A stretch of DNA of 64,000 bases from contig JAFFSR010000301.1 in the NCBI GenBank assembly GCA_017163975.1, forward strand, positions 1,655,001 to 1,719,000, given 5' to 3'. Below, in pieces: positions 33,544 to 45,317 of this stretch. The notes below the pieces were generated by a model that was not told where the DNA came from, made no database searches, and saw only the letters and a program-made list of their open reading frames with translations. This stretch comes from Anastatus disparis. Taxonomy: Eukaryota > Arthropoda > Insecta > Hymenoptera > Eupelmidae. The translations under genes were made by a program, and so were the position numbers. The number at the start of each line of letters is the position of its first letter. Positions within the stretch are counted from its first letter, which is position 1.

Positions 33544-34351
33544 TACCAGATTTCGTTCCGGAAACTTTCAATACATACAGATATACATATATATATTATA
33601 TGATTTACATTATATTTATCAACTGTTGAAAATTGTTACACAATTTAATAGGTTTTACGTTAATAGGTATTAATTATATTGAAGTTTTTCGCTCCTAACG
33701 TCGCTCGGTTCAATTTTCTTTTATTATATTATTATGTATAAATGACTAATTTTAAGTAAATAAGAATCAATTAATTTAATTTTGAGTACTGAATAAAATT
33801 GAAAGTAATTTGATGAAACATAATGTAAAAATATATGTACACATGTGCTTAAAGTAAAAAAGCGTATAATTTATTCCATCCAGTGACTATTTCTCACTCT
33901 ACTTGCATAAGAAAAACACAGATAGTACGATATTTGATATAAATAAACTGAGAACTGGGAACTGAGTAAGAACTATAATTTCTAGACCTTAATATATGAC
34001 CATATGAATTTGGATTATGAAATTAATTTTCACGTGGAACATGCCTAAAAAAATTTTGTGTTTATTTCTTATGAAAATATCTCCACAAATGTATTTCATA
34101 TACATGAAATACGAAATTTAAATGAAAAAAAAACCATAAGATTAAAATACACATTTTTGGTTAATTTCAAATTTGAATATTTCAGAATAATAAAAGAACT
34201 ATTTGCAATTATTTAACAATCCTTTTTGCATCTAATATAAAATTTTAATGAGATACAAATATTACAAAGTGTATGTATCACAAGTAAGGTTTGCATATCA
34301 TAAATATTATAATTTTTAGGAAATTCTTGATATTAATAGATTATTAATTTT
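33544..34351. other. Spacer with repeat fragments
   Basis: It holds a diverged copy of the sequence near 1,840-1,900 and a fragment (GAACTGAGTAAGAACTATAA, about 33,958) of the small MITE at 19,590. No gene seen. Confidence 0.4.
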
Positions 34352-36545
34352 AAAAACGCTGCCAAGTGCTTTGGCGCAATGCTTTCTCATAGAGCTCATT
34401 GAGTTAAAGTAATTTGATTTGACTTTTTAAAATGTGATTTCAATATAAAATACAATTTTTATTCAAGAAAAATTAGTGAATCTGAGAGAGTGATTAGTAA
34501 ATAGGAAGAAAGAGACAAGGATGGATGAAAATAGGGTAAAAATAAGGATTAATCTGAGAAAAAAAGACAAAGAGGAAGTGAGGAAGTAAGAAAAGAGTTA
34601 GTGAAAGCGTTAAACCAGAAATCAAAAAAAGTGATCAAAGAGCTACGCTAAGAAAATTATTTTTTAAAAGCTTGTTTTATAAAGACAGCAGCAAATAACT
34701 TGTATACAAATTTTAGAGCAAATCTATCCAGTAATTTACGTAAAATTGAAAAAAAATGGAAAATGAAAATTACAAAAAAAAATTTTTTTAATTTAAAAAA
34801 ATTAAAACTACGCCAAGGAAATCTGTTTTTAAAAGTCATACTTCTTTTGGCAGTTGCAAATAATTCCCATGCAAATTTTAAAGCAAATTCATTAAGTAAT
34901 TTACGTAAAATACAAATTAAATGAAAACTCGAAAATTTTTTTAAAATTCTTAAAATGTTTCTATAAAAAAAACTACTCTATGAATATCAATTTTCAACAG
35001 TTTCCCGTCTACTTATACAAAAACATAGATAGTATGCAAAATTTGAAGCAAATCCATCGAGTAATTTTCGAGATCTAATTGGCTAAATAAATAACATTTT
35101 CTTTTCAAATTTTTTTTTTCAAAATTTTAAAAATACTCTAAAATTAAAACTACTGTATACAAATCAATTTTTGAAAATTTCTCTTCTTTTAGCGGTTAAA
35201 AATAATTTTCCTGCAAATTTTAGAACAAATATATCGAGTACTTTACGTAAAATAAAAAAAATAAGAAATAAAGAATCGAAATTTTTTTAAAAATCTTTAA
35301 AATTCTCTAAAATTGTAACCACTCTAAGAAAATTAGTTCTTAAAGGCTTTTTTTTAGACAATAGCGAATCGATTGCATAAAAATTTTTGAGAAAATTTAT
35401 AGAATAGTTTACGCAAAATGGAAGATGAATGCAAAATAAAATTTTTTTTGAAAATTTTTAAACGTTCTAAAATTAAAACTGCTCTGAAAAAATTTCGTTT
35501 TCCAAAGCTCGTTTTCTTCAGACAGTAGCGAGTAACTTGCACACGAATTTCGGAGCAAATATATCAAATGGTTTTCGTAAGATAGAAAAAAAAATTAAAA
35601 ATATAAGTTTTTTAAAAAATTTTAAAAATGCTTTAAAATTAAAAGTGCACTTAAAAAATCAGTTTCCAAATGTTTTTCTTCTTTTGGCAGTCGAAAATAA
35701 GTTCCATACAAATTTTCAAGCAAATTCTTCGAATAGTTTACGTAAAATACAAAAAAAATGAAAAATCGAAATTTTTCTAGAAGTACTAAAATGGCTATAA
35801 AATTATAAATACGTTAAGAAAACCAATACTCAATAGCTTCCGCACCAGTTGATCAAAAAATTAAATTGTATGGTAAATTTGAAGTAAATTCATCGAGTAG
35901 TTTTTAAGATTTTATTGTCTTAATAAATATAAACATTTTTTTCAAAAATTTCAAAATGCTCTAAAATTAGAACTAAGCCGAGAAAATCAGTTTTTAGGAA
36001 TTTATTTTATTTAGGTAATCGCAAATAATTTCTATGCAAATTTTGAAGCGAATTCATCGAGTAGTAAACAAAAAAAAACATAAAAATGGAAAATTAAAAT
36101 TTTTTTTTTTAACGACTTTAAAATTAAAACTACGCTAGAAGAACCAATTATCAATAGCTTCCCAGCAAGTTAGACAAAAAAATAAATTTCATGCGAAATT
36201 GGAAGCAAATCCATCGAGTACTTTTCGAGATACAATTTACTAACTGACATCATACATACATATACACACACGCAAACTCACACACACACACACACACACA
36301 CACGCACGCACACGCACACGCACACGCACACGCACACACAAACACACACACGCACATACGCACACCCACACACATACACACGCACACGCACACACGCACG
36401 CGCGCACGGACACACACACGCACACATACATACAGACATTTTCTGGAAACCACTTTTTTCGACTCCCTGAGTTCAAACATGTACAAATTAATGAAAGAAT
36501 AGGAAAAAAAAATTTTTATCGATACAATGCTTTCTCCATGAGAAA
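34352..36545. mobile_element. Inverted-repeat element with 165-bp tandem units, copy 2
   Basis: It begins ACGCTGCCAAGTGCTTTGG like copy 1 and ends with the right terminal part (GGAAACCACTTTTTTCGACT ... GATACAATGCTTTCTC). About ten imperfect units of 160-175 bp start near 34,641, 34,804, 34,969, 35,142, 35,315, 35,475, 35,640, 35,805, 35,965 and 36,127. Each has a version of AAAACTACGCTAAGAAAATC and GCAAATCCATCGAGTAATTT. Several short open frames on both strands follow the repeats and are not genes. Confidence 0.65.
36258..36440. repeat. CA/CG-rich microsatellite
   Basis: A long run of CA interspersed with CG steps, inside copy 2 at the place where copy 1 has a short ACACACAC tract (31,270). 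Cysteine/valine-rich frames here are artefacts. Confidence 0.9.
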
Positions 36546-36653
36546 GCAAAATTAAATATTTTTTCATTGATGACAAGTAATTTTTCAAATATAGTTAAAA
36601 TAATACTGTAAATGTCAATCAAATAACATTTTCATCAAAATAAATTTCAACGC

Positions 36654-37383
36654 TGTGACGCCCGGGTTATCAGATTCACGTGTAGCGTCGTCGCTTGAGG
36701 GTTTAATTTGAGTGCCTAGGTTTTCACCTAATAGCGCTCTAGGTTGCTTAACTTTAGAAGGGTTATGCGAATTTATAGTTTATTTAATATATTTAAATAA
36801 TATTATAATAAACAAAAAAAAATGCAAAGAATTTGAATTCAATTCGAGTTTATTAATAAAAATGAATTTTAATTTACCTTTTCCTGTTGAAGAGAGTAGA
36901 AAGAGAGAGTTAAAATAAATGACTTAACTTTTAAACAATTTAGAAACTTTGGAATAAATTTGTATTTGCTGCTACTAGCCTTGATGATGCTTTCTTGTAT
37001 TCAGTGAATTCAGTAACTGCTTGTAGAAGATGCTTGCTTGGTGATTGATTGTGAAAAAATGCTTGGAAGTGCTTAAGGCCTGTGCACTAGCCCGAGTCGC
37101 TTCCTTAGGCGAACTGAACTTTTGGGTCTTCTCTTTTCTTTTATAGAATTTGGAAAAGCTACACCGAACTTTTCGGCAAATTTCCCTTTCTCCAAAAGCT
37201 ATGCAAAAACTTGGTAGTGGGCCGACCCTTTTGAATCTTCTGTCTTGGTCTTTTATCGGTTCCTCTCTTTTTATTTTAATACCAACAACTTTATTTGATG
37301 AAATATCCCAGGCAGATTTTACTATGATCGTTTATTTATATTCTCTCTTTTTCTATTCTTTTCCAGGAAAAGTAATTTTTACA
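36654..37383 (-). mobile_element. Probable solo LTR C
   Basis: On the minus strand the block runs from TGTAAAAATTACTTTTCC to CCCGGGCGTCACA (730 bp), with TG...CA ends. A TATA box (TCTATAAAAG) lies at about 37,147-37,138 and AATAAACTCG near 36,860 could be a polyadenylation signal. That order and the higher GC content fit an LTR. No target duplication was found, so boundaries are tentative. The open frames at 36,712 and 37,150 on the other strand look accidental. Confidence 0.45.
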
Positions 37384-38104
37384 AAAATGATTATTAGTGT
37401 TTAATATTGTATAAAATGGACTACTTGGGGTGATATTATAATACAGAAATATCGAAGATTAACAATATTTATTAAATCTAAAAATAAAAACGCTAAAATA
37501 AGAAAAAATGGCTTACAAATATTTTCATGATTACGCAATATCTTGAAAAACAATCTATCATTGCTAATTTAATTTTAAATTTTATGTATATCGCTAAATA
37601 ATAAAAGTAACGCTTAAGGATGCCGTCTACCCAAAAAATCGGTCGAAAATCTCAAATTTTCAATTTTTAGATTATTGTGAATTTCAATTATATATAAAAA
37701 AATCTTCTAGAAAAATCATGTAGTATGTCTTGAAAACGTTTTTTTCCATTACCAACTTATGAAAACAAAGAATTAATAATTTATCGTTTTAGTCATTTTT
37801 ATTAACAATAAAATTGAGAATGAAATTTATTCAAAATACTTTTTAATTTTCATATATAATATTTGTATATAAAAGCATAAAAGTATTGAAGCATGTGTAA
37901 GCATTTGACATGCGCTAATTAAAAAAAAATTTGCGCAATATATTATGTAAGTTGTTTATAATTTGCGCAATTAATTTTTAATGTTTATCGTTGGTAAGGA
38001 CCGTTTCTACATTGCATTCCGTTCCTAACAGCGCTTGCACGCTATTGGCTGGTTTAGTTAAGTCACCCACCAATCACGTAGATGCAGAAAAGAACAAACA
38101 ACTT

Positions 38105-38110
38105 TATAAA
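38105..38110 (+). promoter_or_regulatory. Candidate TATA box of the transposase
   Basis: CTTTATAAAATTAG lies about 110 bp upstream of the first ATG (38,219). Suggestive by position only. Confidence 0.3.
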
Positions 38111-38218
38111 ATTAGTTTAGCAGAACATCTTTTGACGTCACGTAAATTTTGTATATTGATATAAACATAACCAAATCGATATTTTGCTCCAAATTAATTT
38201 TCAATTTCATTTCTAACT

Positions 38219-40038
38219 TTGCAAATAAAATTTGAAATGAATCGTATTGGAAATTTAAATTATAAACCAAAACGGAAACAAAATTCAAGAAAAATGAAGG
38301 GCAAAATTAAAAATTTGAGAGAAGGAGAAGAAAAGAGTAGAAGTGAAAATAAAATTAAACATTTTAAAAATAGTTGGTCAGATCAAAATGTTAATCAAGA
38401 TGAAAATTTTGAATATATTTTAGTGCATAAAAGCCAATTAAAAAATTTTGTATCTGAAGTTTTGTGTTCAGTTTGTAAAACAAAATCTCTTAGTATTAAT
38501 GTTATGGATCCAAATGGATTTGCAGTCAAATTGAATGTTGTATGTAATGAGTGTGAAGAAACTCAGCAAGAATTTTATTCATGCCCTCGTATTAATAAAA
38601 GAAAAACATTTCATGTCAACAAGAAAATTGTTGAAAGTTTTATTTTAATGGGACTTGGTTATGCTGGTCTACAAAAATTTTGTATGAGTATGGGCATGAA
38701 TATTATGACCAAAAACACTTTTCACAAAATAATGCAAGATGTAAGTTGTGATTTTAATAAACTTAAAACAAAAATGTTGTCAGAAGCAAGGGAAAAAGTG
38801 CGAGAATATAATTTAGATTCAAATAAAAGTCTCAATGATAAAAGTATTATTGATCACACTTGCTCGTATGATGGCACCTGGCAAAAAAGAGGATTCACTT
38901 CTTTGTACGGAATAGGTATAGTTATAGAATTGTTTAGTGGATTTGTAATCGATTATGAAATTCTTTCAAAATATTGTCATGTTTGTGAAACAAAGAAAAA
39001 AACAATGGAACCTGAAAGTGAACAATTCAAAAAATGGTTAGAAATACATAAAATTAATGGCATGTGTCAGCAAAATTTTGATGGCTCTTCTGGTGCCATG
39101 GAGGCTTATGCTGCTGAGGTAATCTGGAAACGCTCCATTCAAAATTGTAATGCTAGATATTTGCATATTTTAGCAGATGGTGATGCCAAAACTTTCTCAC
39201 ATCTAGAAAGTTTAAAAATTTATGGAGAAAATGTAAATATAGTGAGAGAACAATGTGTAAATCACGTTTCAAAAGGTTTGGTGAGTGCATTGAAAAAATT
39301 AGTAAGGGAATGTAGTATAAAAAAGATTACCCTTGGTGGCAAAAAAGCTGGAGCACTGACATCAAAGGTGATATCTGACTTAGGTGGCTACTATAGAAAC
39401 GCAATTGTAAATAATGCTCCTGATGTTTATTTAATGCAGAAAGCTATTTTAAGTACTTTGGACCACTACGAATCCACTGATGAACAACCTAAACATTGTA
39501 TGTGTCCCATGGATTCCAATACGTGGTGTTGGTACAACAGAGCTATTTTACAAGAGCAAGAGCCACCTAGTCACAACAACAGCAAAAAATTAAAATAAAT
39601 CAATTAGTGATTCAACACATTAGACCTATATATGATAGATTTAGTAACTTAGAGTTGCTCAAAAGATGCATCCGGGGTGGTACTCAGAATGCGAATGAAA
39701 GTTTGCATCATATGATATGGTCGAAGTGTAGTAAGGACACTTTCCAATCTAAAACTAAATTGGAGATTGCTACTGTTTCAGCCATTAGTGAATTCAATAT
39801 GGGATGTGAAAATTCAATGAGATTAAAAAGTATTATTTAAGGAGATGTCATGACAGAAGTTTCAAAAAAAATAAGTTTGAGAAGAGATTCTGAGAGATTA
39901 AGAAAAAGTAGATTGATGCAACGAATGAATGTTAGGAGAAATGAAAAAAGAAGGAAACAACAAGCTCGAATACAAGAAAGTAAAAAGAGAAAGCTAGAGG
40001 GACCAAGCTATGCATCTGGAGAGTTTGTAGATTTGTGA
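38219..40038 (+). pseudogene. Mutator-like/Kolobok-type transposase, one frameshift and one stop
   Basis: A DDE-type transposase. The first segment (ATG 38,219, or 38,237) has a basic N terminus, a zinc-ribbon-like CSVCKT...CNEC pair, then SYDGTWQKRGFTSLYG, CHVCETKKK, DGSSGAMEAYAAEV, HILADGDAKTF, CVNHVSKGL and CMCPMDSNTWCWYN. This motif chain is that of the Mutator-like transposase domain proteins often repeated in invertebrate genomes. It stops at 39,598; a one-base shift in an A-rich tract leads to the next segment (IRPIYDRF, TQNANESLHHMIW), in another frame. An in-frame TAA at 39,838-39,840 precedes a basic tail ending GPSYASGEFVDL. A Copia element lies 62 bp downstream. Little decay, so inactivation looks recent; sequencing error is possible for the homopolymer shift. 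Confidence 0.75.
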
Positions 40039-40100
40039 GTAAAAACTATAAAAATACAAAAATTTCTAATTGTTCTATATTAACATTTTTTAAATACTAT

Positions 40101-40441
40101 TGTTGTAATATGTAAATGTTGCGTCTTATATCTGTAAGCGTATCACCTTCTGTCGGTAAATGCGTACTCGACCATACATATGAATCAGCAAATCAGCTGA
40201 GAAAGAGAGGCTCTAGTCGAGCTCAAGCAGTCTGTAAAACAGAGTCTAGCGAGCGCCATGTAGCGATAAAGACAAGCTCTTTACAATAGCACATGTAAAG
40301 TAAAGCTCAGCCATTTGTAACGTATTAGATTAATAATTACTGTACTTAAAGATAATTAGAATATATATCAACCAGTTTAATATTATTAAAAAAGGGTGTT
40401 TTCCTTTCCGATCCCGGAGCACAAAACCTCTATTCCCAACA
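40101..40441 (+). repeat. Copia 5' LTR
   Basis: Runs from TGTTGTAATATG to CTATTCCCAACA, 341 bp. TG...CA ends; matches the 3' LTR throughout as far as I can read. Confidence 0.95.
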
Positions 40442-40460
40442 TGGCAGCAGTCCGTGGTTG
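40442..40460 (+). other. Copia primer-binding region
   Basis: TGGCAGCAGTCCGTGG begins immediately after the 5' LTR, the place where the tRNA primer anneals in LTR retrotransposons. The tRNA was not identified. Confidence 0.5.
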
Positions 40461-40640
40461 AAGGTATGCAAATCAAAAACGTGGTTAAAAAGAAATAATA
40501 AGATAACGTGGTTTAAAAGAAAAAATAAGAAAACGTGGTCAAGATAAAAATAAAATAAAAGAACGTGGTTCAAAAAAAAACAAGAAAACGTGGTTGATAA
40601 AATAGAAGAAACGTGGTTATTGAAGCAAAAACGTGGTAGA
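40453..40640 (+). promoter_or_regulatory. Array of CGTGGT motifs in the Copia leader
   Basis: Eight copies of CGTGGT, most within AACGTGGTT, at about 40,453, 40,480, 40,507, 40,536, 40,563, 40,589, 40,612 and 40,632. Spacing is 20-30 bp, close to 27 bp for the first few. They lie between the primer site and gag. A ninth similar motif is at about 40,794. Their role is unknown: a protein-binding cluster or an RNA packaging signal are both possible. Confidence 0.6.
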
Positions 40641-41155
40641 CTATTTAAGTCAAAAAGATAACTAAAAGGCAAAAGTAAAGTGAAAAATATATAGAAAAGT
40701 GAAAAGGAAAAATTATTGTTAGTCAATAAAAAGAAAAAAGAAGAAAATTAAGCAGAAAATACGTTCGATGCTAACGGATTAAAAATTAAAGCCACGTGGT
40801 CGCATAACGTAAGGTTAGAAAAAAAAAAAAAAATTATTTTGAGGTTAAAACAGAGCACGTGTCTGAAAGATAAAAGGAAAGATAAAGAAAACAAGTGAAT
40901 AAAAGGTAAAAAATAATAAATAATAAGAAGAAGATAGTGAATAATAATTTTGAAAAAATAGACTGTACGAGAAAAGTAAAAAAAGTGACAAAATAAAAAG
41001 ATTAAAAACGTGAATTCACTAAGGAAATTAATAAGTGAATTTAATAAGGTAATTAAAAGAAAATTTAATGAAACAGACAAAAGCTGAAAATATAGTGCTT
41101 ATTAAAGAAGAAAGAAATCGTTTAAGAAAAGTTTTCCTCAAAGAACTGAAAAAAA

Positions 41156-42100
41156 GTGTTAAGTGCAGTAAAAGAAATTGATAAAAATATAAAATTAGAA
41201 AAAGAAAGAGAAATGGCTAAGCAAGTAAAAATTGATGATGTTTATATTCCCATTTTTGATGGATGCAATTATTCAAGCTGGGAATTCAGATTACTGAATA
41301 TTTTAGAATATAAAGAATGTAAAGAGCAAGCAATAAGAGTATTAACTGAAGCAGATAGTCAAGATGTTTGGAAGAAAGCAGATTTAAAAGCTAAAAATAT
41401 ACTGATAAGTTCAATATCAGATAAGCAATTAGAGTACATTAAAGAATGTAAAACAACATATGAAATGATGAGAAAGCTAGACAGCATGTACTCAACAAAA
41501 TCTACAGCTCTACAGATAATATGTAGAAGTAAATTAGAAGATGTAAAATTGAAGAATTATGACAAAGTTGAAGATTTTTTTGTAGATTTTGAACAAGCCT
41601 GTAATAAGTTTAAAGAAGCTGGTGGAACTTTAAATGAACCAGAAAAGATAAGATATATAATAAAAGCACTGCCACCCAGTTACAGTTTTATTGGTGACTT
41701 TATAGATGTCATACCAGAAGAGCAAAGGACAGTAGAATATGTAAAGTCCAAAATTCAAGAGAAAAATATGACAAGACCTGAAAGTGAAAGTAAAAGAAAT
41801 GTCAGCACTTTCAGCATAAAAACAAAAGGACAATGTTTTAACTGTGTGGAAAGAAGGCCACAACAAGAAAGATTGTTGGAGAGCACCACAATATAACCAA
41901 GGCAGAGGAACGCATACCAGTCAAAGAAGAGGAGCCTACTACAACAGAGGTTATGGTCAACGCGGATTTCAACGAGGATCTCCACGATCAAATTCAAGGG
42001 GTGTTCACAACAAGGCCATGGACAGAACAGAACAAGTCAACCAAGAGAAGAATCTTCTAGTCAACGTAACGACAACCGCAATGCAGAATCATGGGTAACG
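41156..42100 (+). pseudogene. Copia Gag region with two compensating frame breaks
   Basis: Gag forms the particle and binds RNA. The frame is open from 41,156, but the likely start is the ATG at 41,213 (MAKQVKIDDVYIPIFDG, then NYSSWEFRLLNILE), the usual N terminus of Copia Gag. The CX2CX4HX4C knuckle begins CFNC at about 41,833; one extra base within it moves the rest (WKEGHNKKDC) into another frame. A second shift in the opposite sense near 42,005-42,020, after an RG-rich stretch, returns to the first frame, which then runs straight into the protease. Gag and Pol were therefore one continuous frame before these changes. The breaks are about 160 bp apart. Confidence 0.8.
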
Positions 42101-45100
42101 ATGGTAAACCATAATGAGGTAATAGAAACAGAAATTAATGAAAGTAAAAATGAAATAAACTGGCTTTTAGATAGTGGTTGTACTGACCATATAGTTAATA
42201 ATGATAATTATTTTGAAAAATTTATTGTATTAAAAGAACCAGTTAATGTAAAATTGCCAGATGGAAAAATATTAAAAGCTACTAAAATAGGTAACATTAT
42301 AACGTATTTTAAAACTTATTATTATGAAAAGAAAGTTGATCTTAAAAATGTCTATTATGTAAAAGAATTAAGTAGAAATTTGTTAAGTTTTTCTAAAATA
42401 ACTGTAAATAACACAATTGTATCGAGAAATCAAACAGCAAAGATTTATAATAAAAATAGAGAATTAGTAGCTGTAGCAGAAAAAATAAATAATTTGTATT
42501 TAATGAAAAGTTTTATTGATGAATATAAAGGTAAAAATATTTATGCAAATACGCTAAAATTAACAGATAAAGAAAAATGGCACAGAGCATTAGGCCATGT
42601 AAATTTTCAATATTTAAATAAATTAGTTAATGAAAAATTATTGAATGGTTTACCAGATAAATTAGAAAATAATAATATGAAATGTGCAAACTGTATTCAA
42701 AGTAAAATGGCTAATGTACCGTTTGAAAATAAGAAAACTAGATCTACTGAGACTTTAGAATTAATTCATACAGATTTAAATGGTCCACACAGCACAGCTG
42801 GTTATGGTGGAGAAAGATATTTTTTAACGTTTATAGACGATTATAGTAAATGTAGTAGAGTTTATTGTATTAAAAGTAAATCTGAAACAGCAGGATGTTT
42901 TATAGAATACGTAAATTTAGTTGAAAATCAATTTAATAAAAGAGTAAAAAAGTTACAATGTGATAATGGTAAAGAGTATTTAAATCAAGAAATTTATAAA
43001 TTTATTAAATATAAAGGAATTGAATTATTACCTTGTCCACCCTACGTTCATGAATTAAATGGAGTAGCGGAAAGATTTAATAGATCAGCTATGGATATAG
43101 GCAGATGTTTAGTAAGAGAAGCCAAGATACCTATAAGGTATTGGCCAGAAGTAATGAAAACAGTTTCTTATTTAAAAAACCGTACAATAGCCAACACACA
43201 TGAAAATAAAACTCCATACGAAATACTTTTAAAATCAAAACCTGATGTAAAACATTTGAAAATATATGGAAGCAAAGTTTTTGTAAGGGTACCAGAAGTA
43301 TTAAGAAAAAGTAAATGGGACGATAAAGCTAAATTAGGTATACTTGTAGGTTATACACATAATGGTTATAGAGTTTTAATTGATAATAAAGTCATAAATG
43401 CCAGACATGTTAAAGTAGTTGAAGCAGATACAGAATTAATTTGTACTGAACAAAATGATGAAAATTACATTGAATTAAATTTAGAAAATAATAATAGTCA
43501 AAGTAAAATTGATTCTGAAAATGAAAATGATAATGAAATAAATGATAATGAAAATTATGATAGTGAAAACTCAAATTCTAATAATAAAATAAATAATGAT
43601 TCTGGCAAAATAAATAAAAGATTTAAAAAACGAAAAGATAATTTAGAAGTTGAAAGAACCTCAACGAGAAAGAAAAGTCCTATAGAAAGATATGGTAACC
43701 CAATAACACATTATATATATGTAAATTATGTAAACGCTAATGTACCGAATACATTCGAGGAGGCGATAAACTCCACAGAAAGTAAAGAATGGCAAAATGC
43801 TATGAATTCTGAAATTAATAGTTTAAATAAAAATAAAACATGGACTATTGTAGATGAACCTAAAGATAAGAAAATAATTGATGTTAAATGGATATTTAAA
43901 AAGAAAGGAGATAATTCTTATAAAGCTAGATTAGTAGTAAAAGGCTTTCAGCAAAAAGAATATTTAGAAAATGTATACTCTCCAGTAGGAAAAATGCAAA
44001 CTTTAAAAATTTTGTTAAGCTATTGTTGTGTAAATAATTTAGATATAGAACAAATGGACGTTGAGACAGCATTTCTCAATGGTATAGTAAAATCAGAAGT
44101 TTATATTTATGAACCAAAAGGTTATGAAACTGGAGAAAATAAAGTATGTAAACTCCAAAAGGCACTCTATGGTCTTAGAGAAAGTCCACGAGCATGGTAT
44201 GAAACATTTAATAACTATGTTGAAAAATTAAATTTTGTTAGAAGCAATCATGACTATTGTTTATATGTAAATAACACAAGCAATGATCCTATATATATGT
44301 TGGTATTTGTAGATGATATTTTAATTTGCTGCAAAGATAAAAATAAGATCAAGGATATAAAAACAAAATTAATGCAAAGATTTGCAATGAAAGATTTAGG
44401 TAAAATAACAGGATATATTGGAATTGATATTAATCATGATAAAGAAAAAGGTGTAATGACTTTAAGTCAACAAAAATATATTGAATCATTGGCTGTGAAA
44501 TATCATTTAGAAAATGCAAAGCTCTATGAAACTCCGATAGAGACAAGTTTAAAACTTGAACAAGCAACTGAAACAGATGAAAGAATTAGTTATAGAAATT
44601 TAATAGGCGAACTTTTATACATTAGTACAGGGACAAGACCTGATATATCATATAGTGTTAATTATTTAAGTAGATATCAAAGTTGCTACAACGAAACACA
44701 TTTTAAGTATGCTTTAAGAATACTGAAATATTTATATAAAACGAAAGATTTAAAACTAACGTATTACAATAATGTAAAGAAAGAGAAATTAGATTGTATG
44801 GTCGATTCAGATTACGCAGGTGATCATATTGATAGAAAATCCACAACAGGATTCGTAATTAGAGTATATGGTAATGTAGTTTATTGGAAAACACATAAAC
44901 AGAAAACTGTTACAAAAAATTCTACTTTCGCTGAATATATTGCTATGTCAGAAGCAGTGACAGAAATATTATTTATAAAAGATTTGTTAAATGATGCATT
45001 TAAATTTAATATAGATAGACCAATTAAAATTTATGAAGATAATTCTGGTGCGATAGCTATAGGTAAATTTGGTAATCTAACAAAAAATTCGAAGCACATT

Positions 45101-45253
45101 GAAGTGCAATATCATTATATTAATGAAAATTATGAAAATGGTGTAATAGATATTTTAAAAATTGAAACTGATAAAAATATAGCTGATATATTAACCAAAG
45201 GTCTATGTAAAGAAAAATTTATTAAAAACAGAAAAGAATTAAGATTAATTTAA
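42101..45253 (+). CDS. pol: Copia Pol: protease, integrase, reverse transcriptase, RNase H
   Basis: 1,050 open codons from the first ATG after the second frame break; the true protein would continue from Gag. In order: aspartic protease with WLLDSGCTDHIV (residues about 20-32); the zinc-binding pre-integrase HRALGHV...CANC (about 160-200); integrase with HTDLNGP, CDNGKEYL and ELNGVAERFNR; a long acidic asparagine-rich linker (about 455-530); reverse transcriptase with KARLVVKGFQQKEY, QMDVETAFLNG, KALYGLRESPRAWYE and the catalytic FVDDILI (about 735); and RNase H with DSDYAGD, AEYIAMSEA, YEDNSGAI and HIEVQYHYI. All main catalytic residues are visible. It ends 64 bp before the 3' LTR. Confidence 0.95.
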   Translation: MVNHNEVIETEINESKNEINWLLDSGCTDHIVNNDNYFEKFIVLKEPVNVKLPDGKILKATKIGNIITYFKTYYYEKKVDLKNVYYVKELSRNLLSFSKITVNNTIVSRNQTAKIYNKNRELVAVAEKINNLYLMKSFIDEYKGKNIYANTLKLTDKEKWHRALGHVNFQYLNKLVNEKLLNGLPDKLENNNMKCANCIQSKMANVPFENKKTRSTETLELIHTDLNGPHSTAGYGGERYFLTFIDDYSKCSRVYCIKSKSETAGCFIEYVNLVENQFNKRVKKLQCDNGKEYLNQEIYKFIKYKGIELLPCPPYVHELNGVAERFNRSAMDIGRCLVREAKIPIRYWPEVMKTVSYLKNRTIANTHENKTPYEILLKSKPDVKHLKIYGSKVFVRVPEVLRKSKWDDKAKLGILVGYTHNGYRVLIDNKVINARHVKVVEADTELICTEQNDENYIELNLENNNSQSKIDSENENDNEINDNENYDSENSNSNNKINNDSGKINKRFKKRKDNLEVERTSTRKKSPIERYGNPITHYIYVNYVNANVPNTFEEAINSTESKEWQNAMNSEINSLNKNKTWTIVDEPKDKKIIDVKWIFKKKGDNSYKARLVVKGFQQKEYLENVYSPVGKMQTLKILLSYCCVNNLDIEQMDVETAFLNGIVKSEVYIYEPKGYETGENKVCKLQKALYGLRESPRAWYETFNNYVEKLNFVRSNHDYCLYVNNTSNDPIYMLVFVDDILICCKDKNKIKDIKTKLMQRFAMKDLGKITGYIGIDINHDKEKGVMTLSQQKYIESLAVKYHLENAKLYETPIETSLKLEQATETDERISYRNLIGELLYISTGTRPDISYSVNYLSRYQSCYNETHFKYALRILKYLYKTKDLKLTYYNNVKKEKLDCMVDSDYAGDHIDRKSTTGFVIRVYGNVVYWKTHKQKTVTKNSTFAEYIAMSEAVTEILFIKDLLNDAFKFNIDRPIKIYEDNSGAIAIGKFGNLTKNSKHIEVQYHYINENYENGVIDILKIETDKNIADILTKGLCKEKFIKNRKELRLI

Positions 45254-45317
45254 AAACATGTAAAAGCGAAATTGAATATAAAATAAAAGAAATAAAAGCC
45301 GCAAATTTAAGGAGGCG

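Noticed and set aside
34657..35761. Several 60-75-codon frames on both strands
   Set aside because: They repeat with the 165-bp tandem unit and lack any protein motif.
36240..36588. Cysteine/valine-rich open frames on the minus strand
   Set aside because: They are translations of the CA/CG microsatellite.
36712..37404. Two plus-strand open frames (68 and 84 codons) as genes
   Set aside because: They lie almost wholly in a block with LTR-like promoter and polyadenylation signals on the opposite strand and show no recognisable motif.
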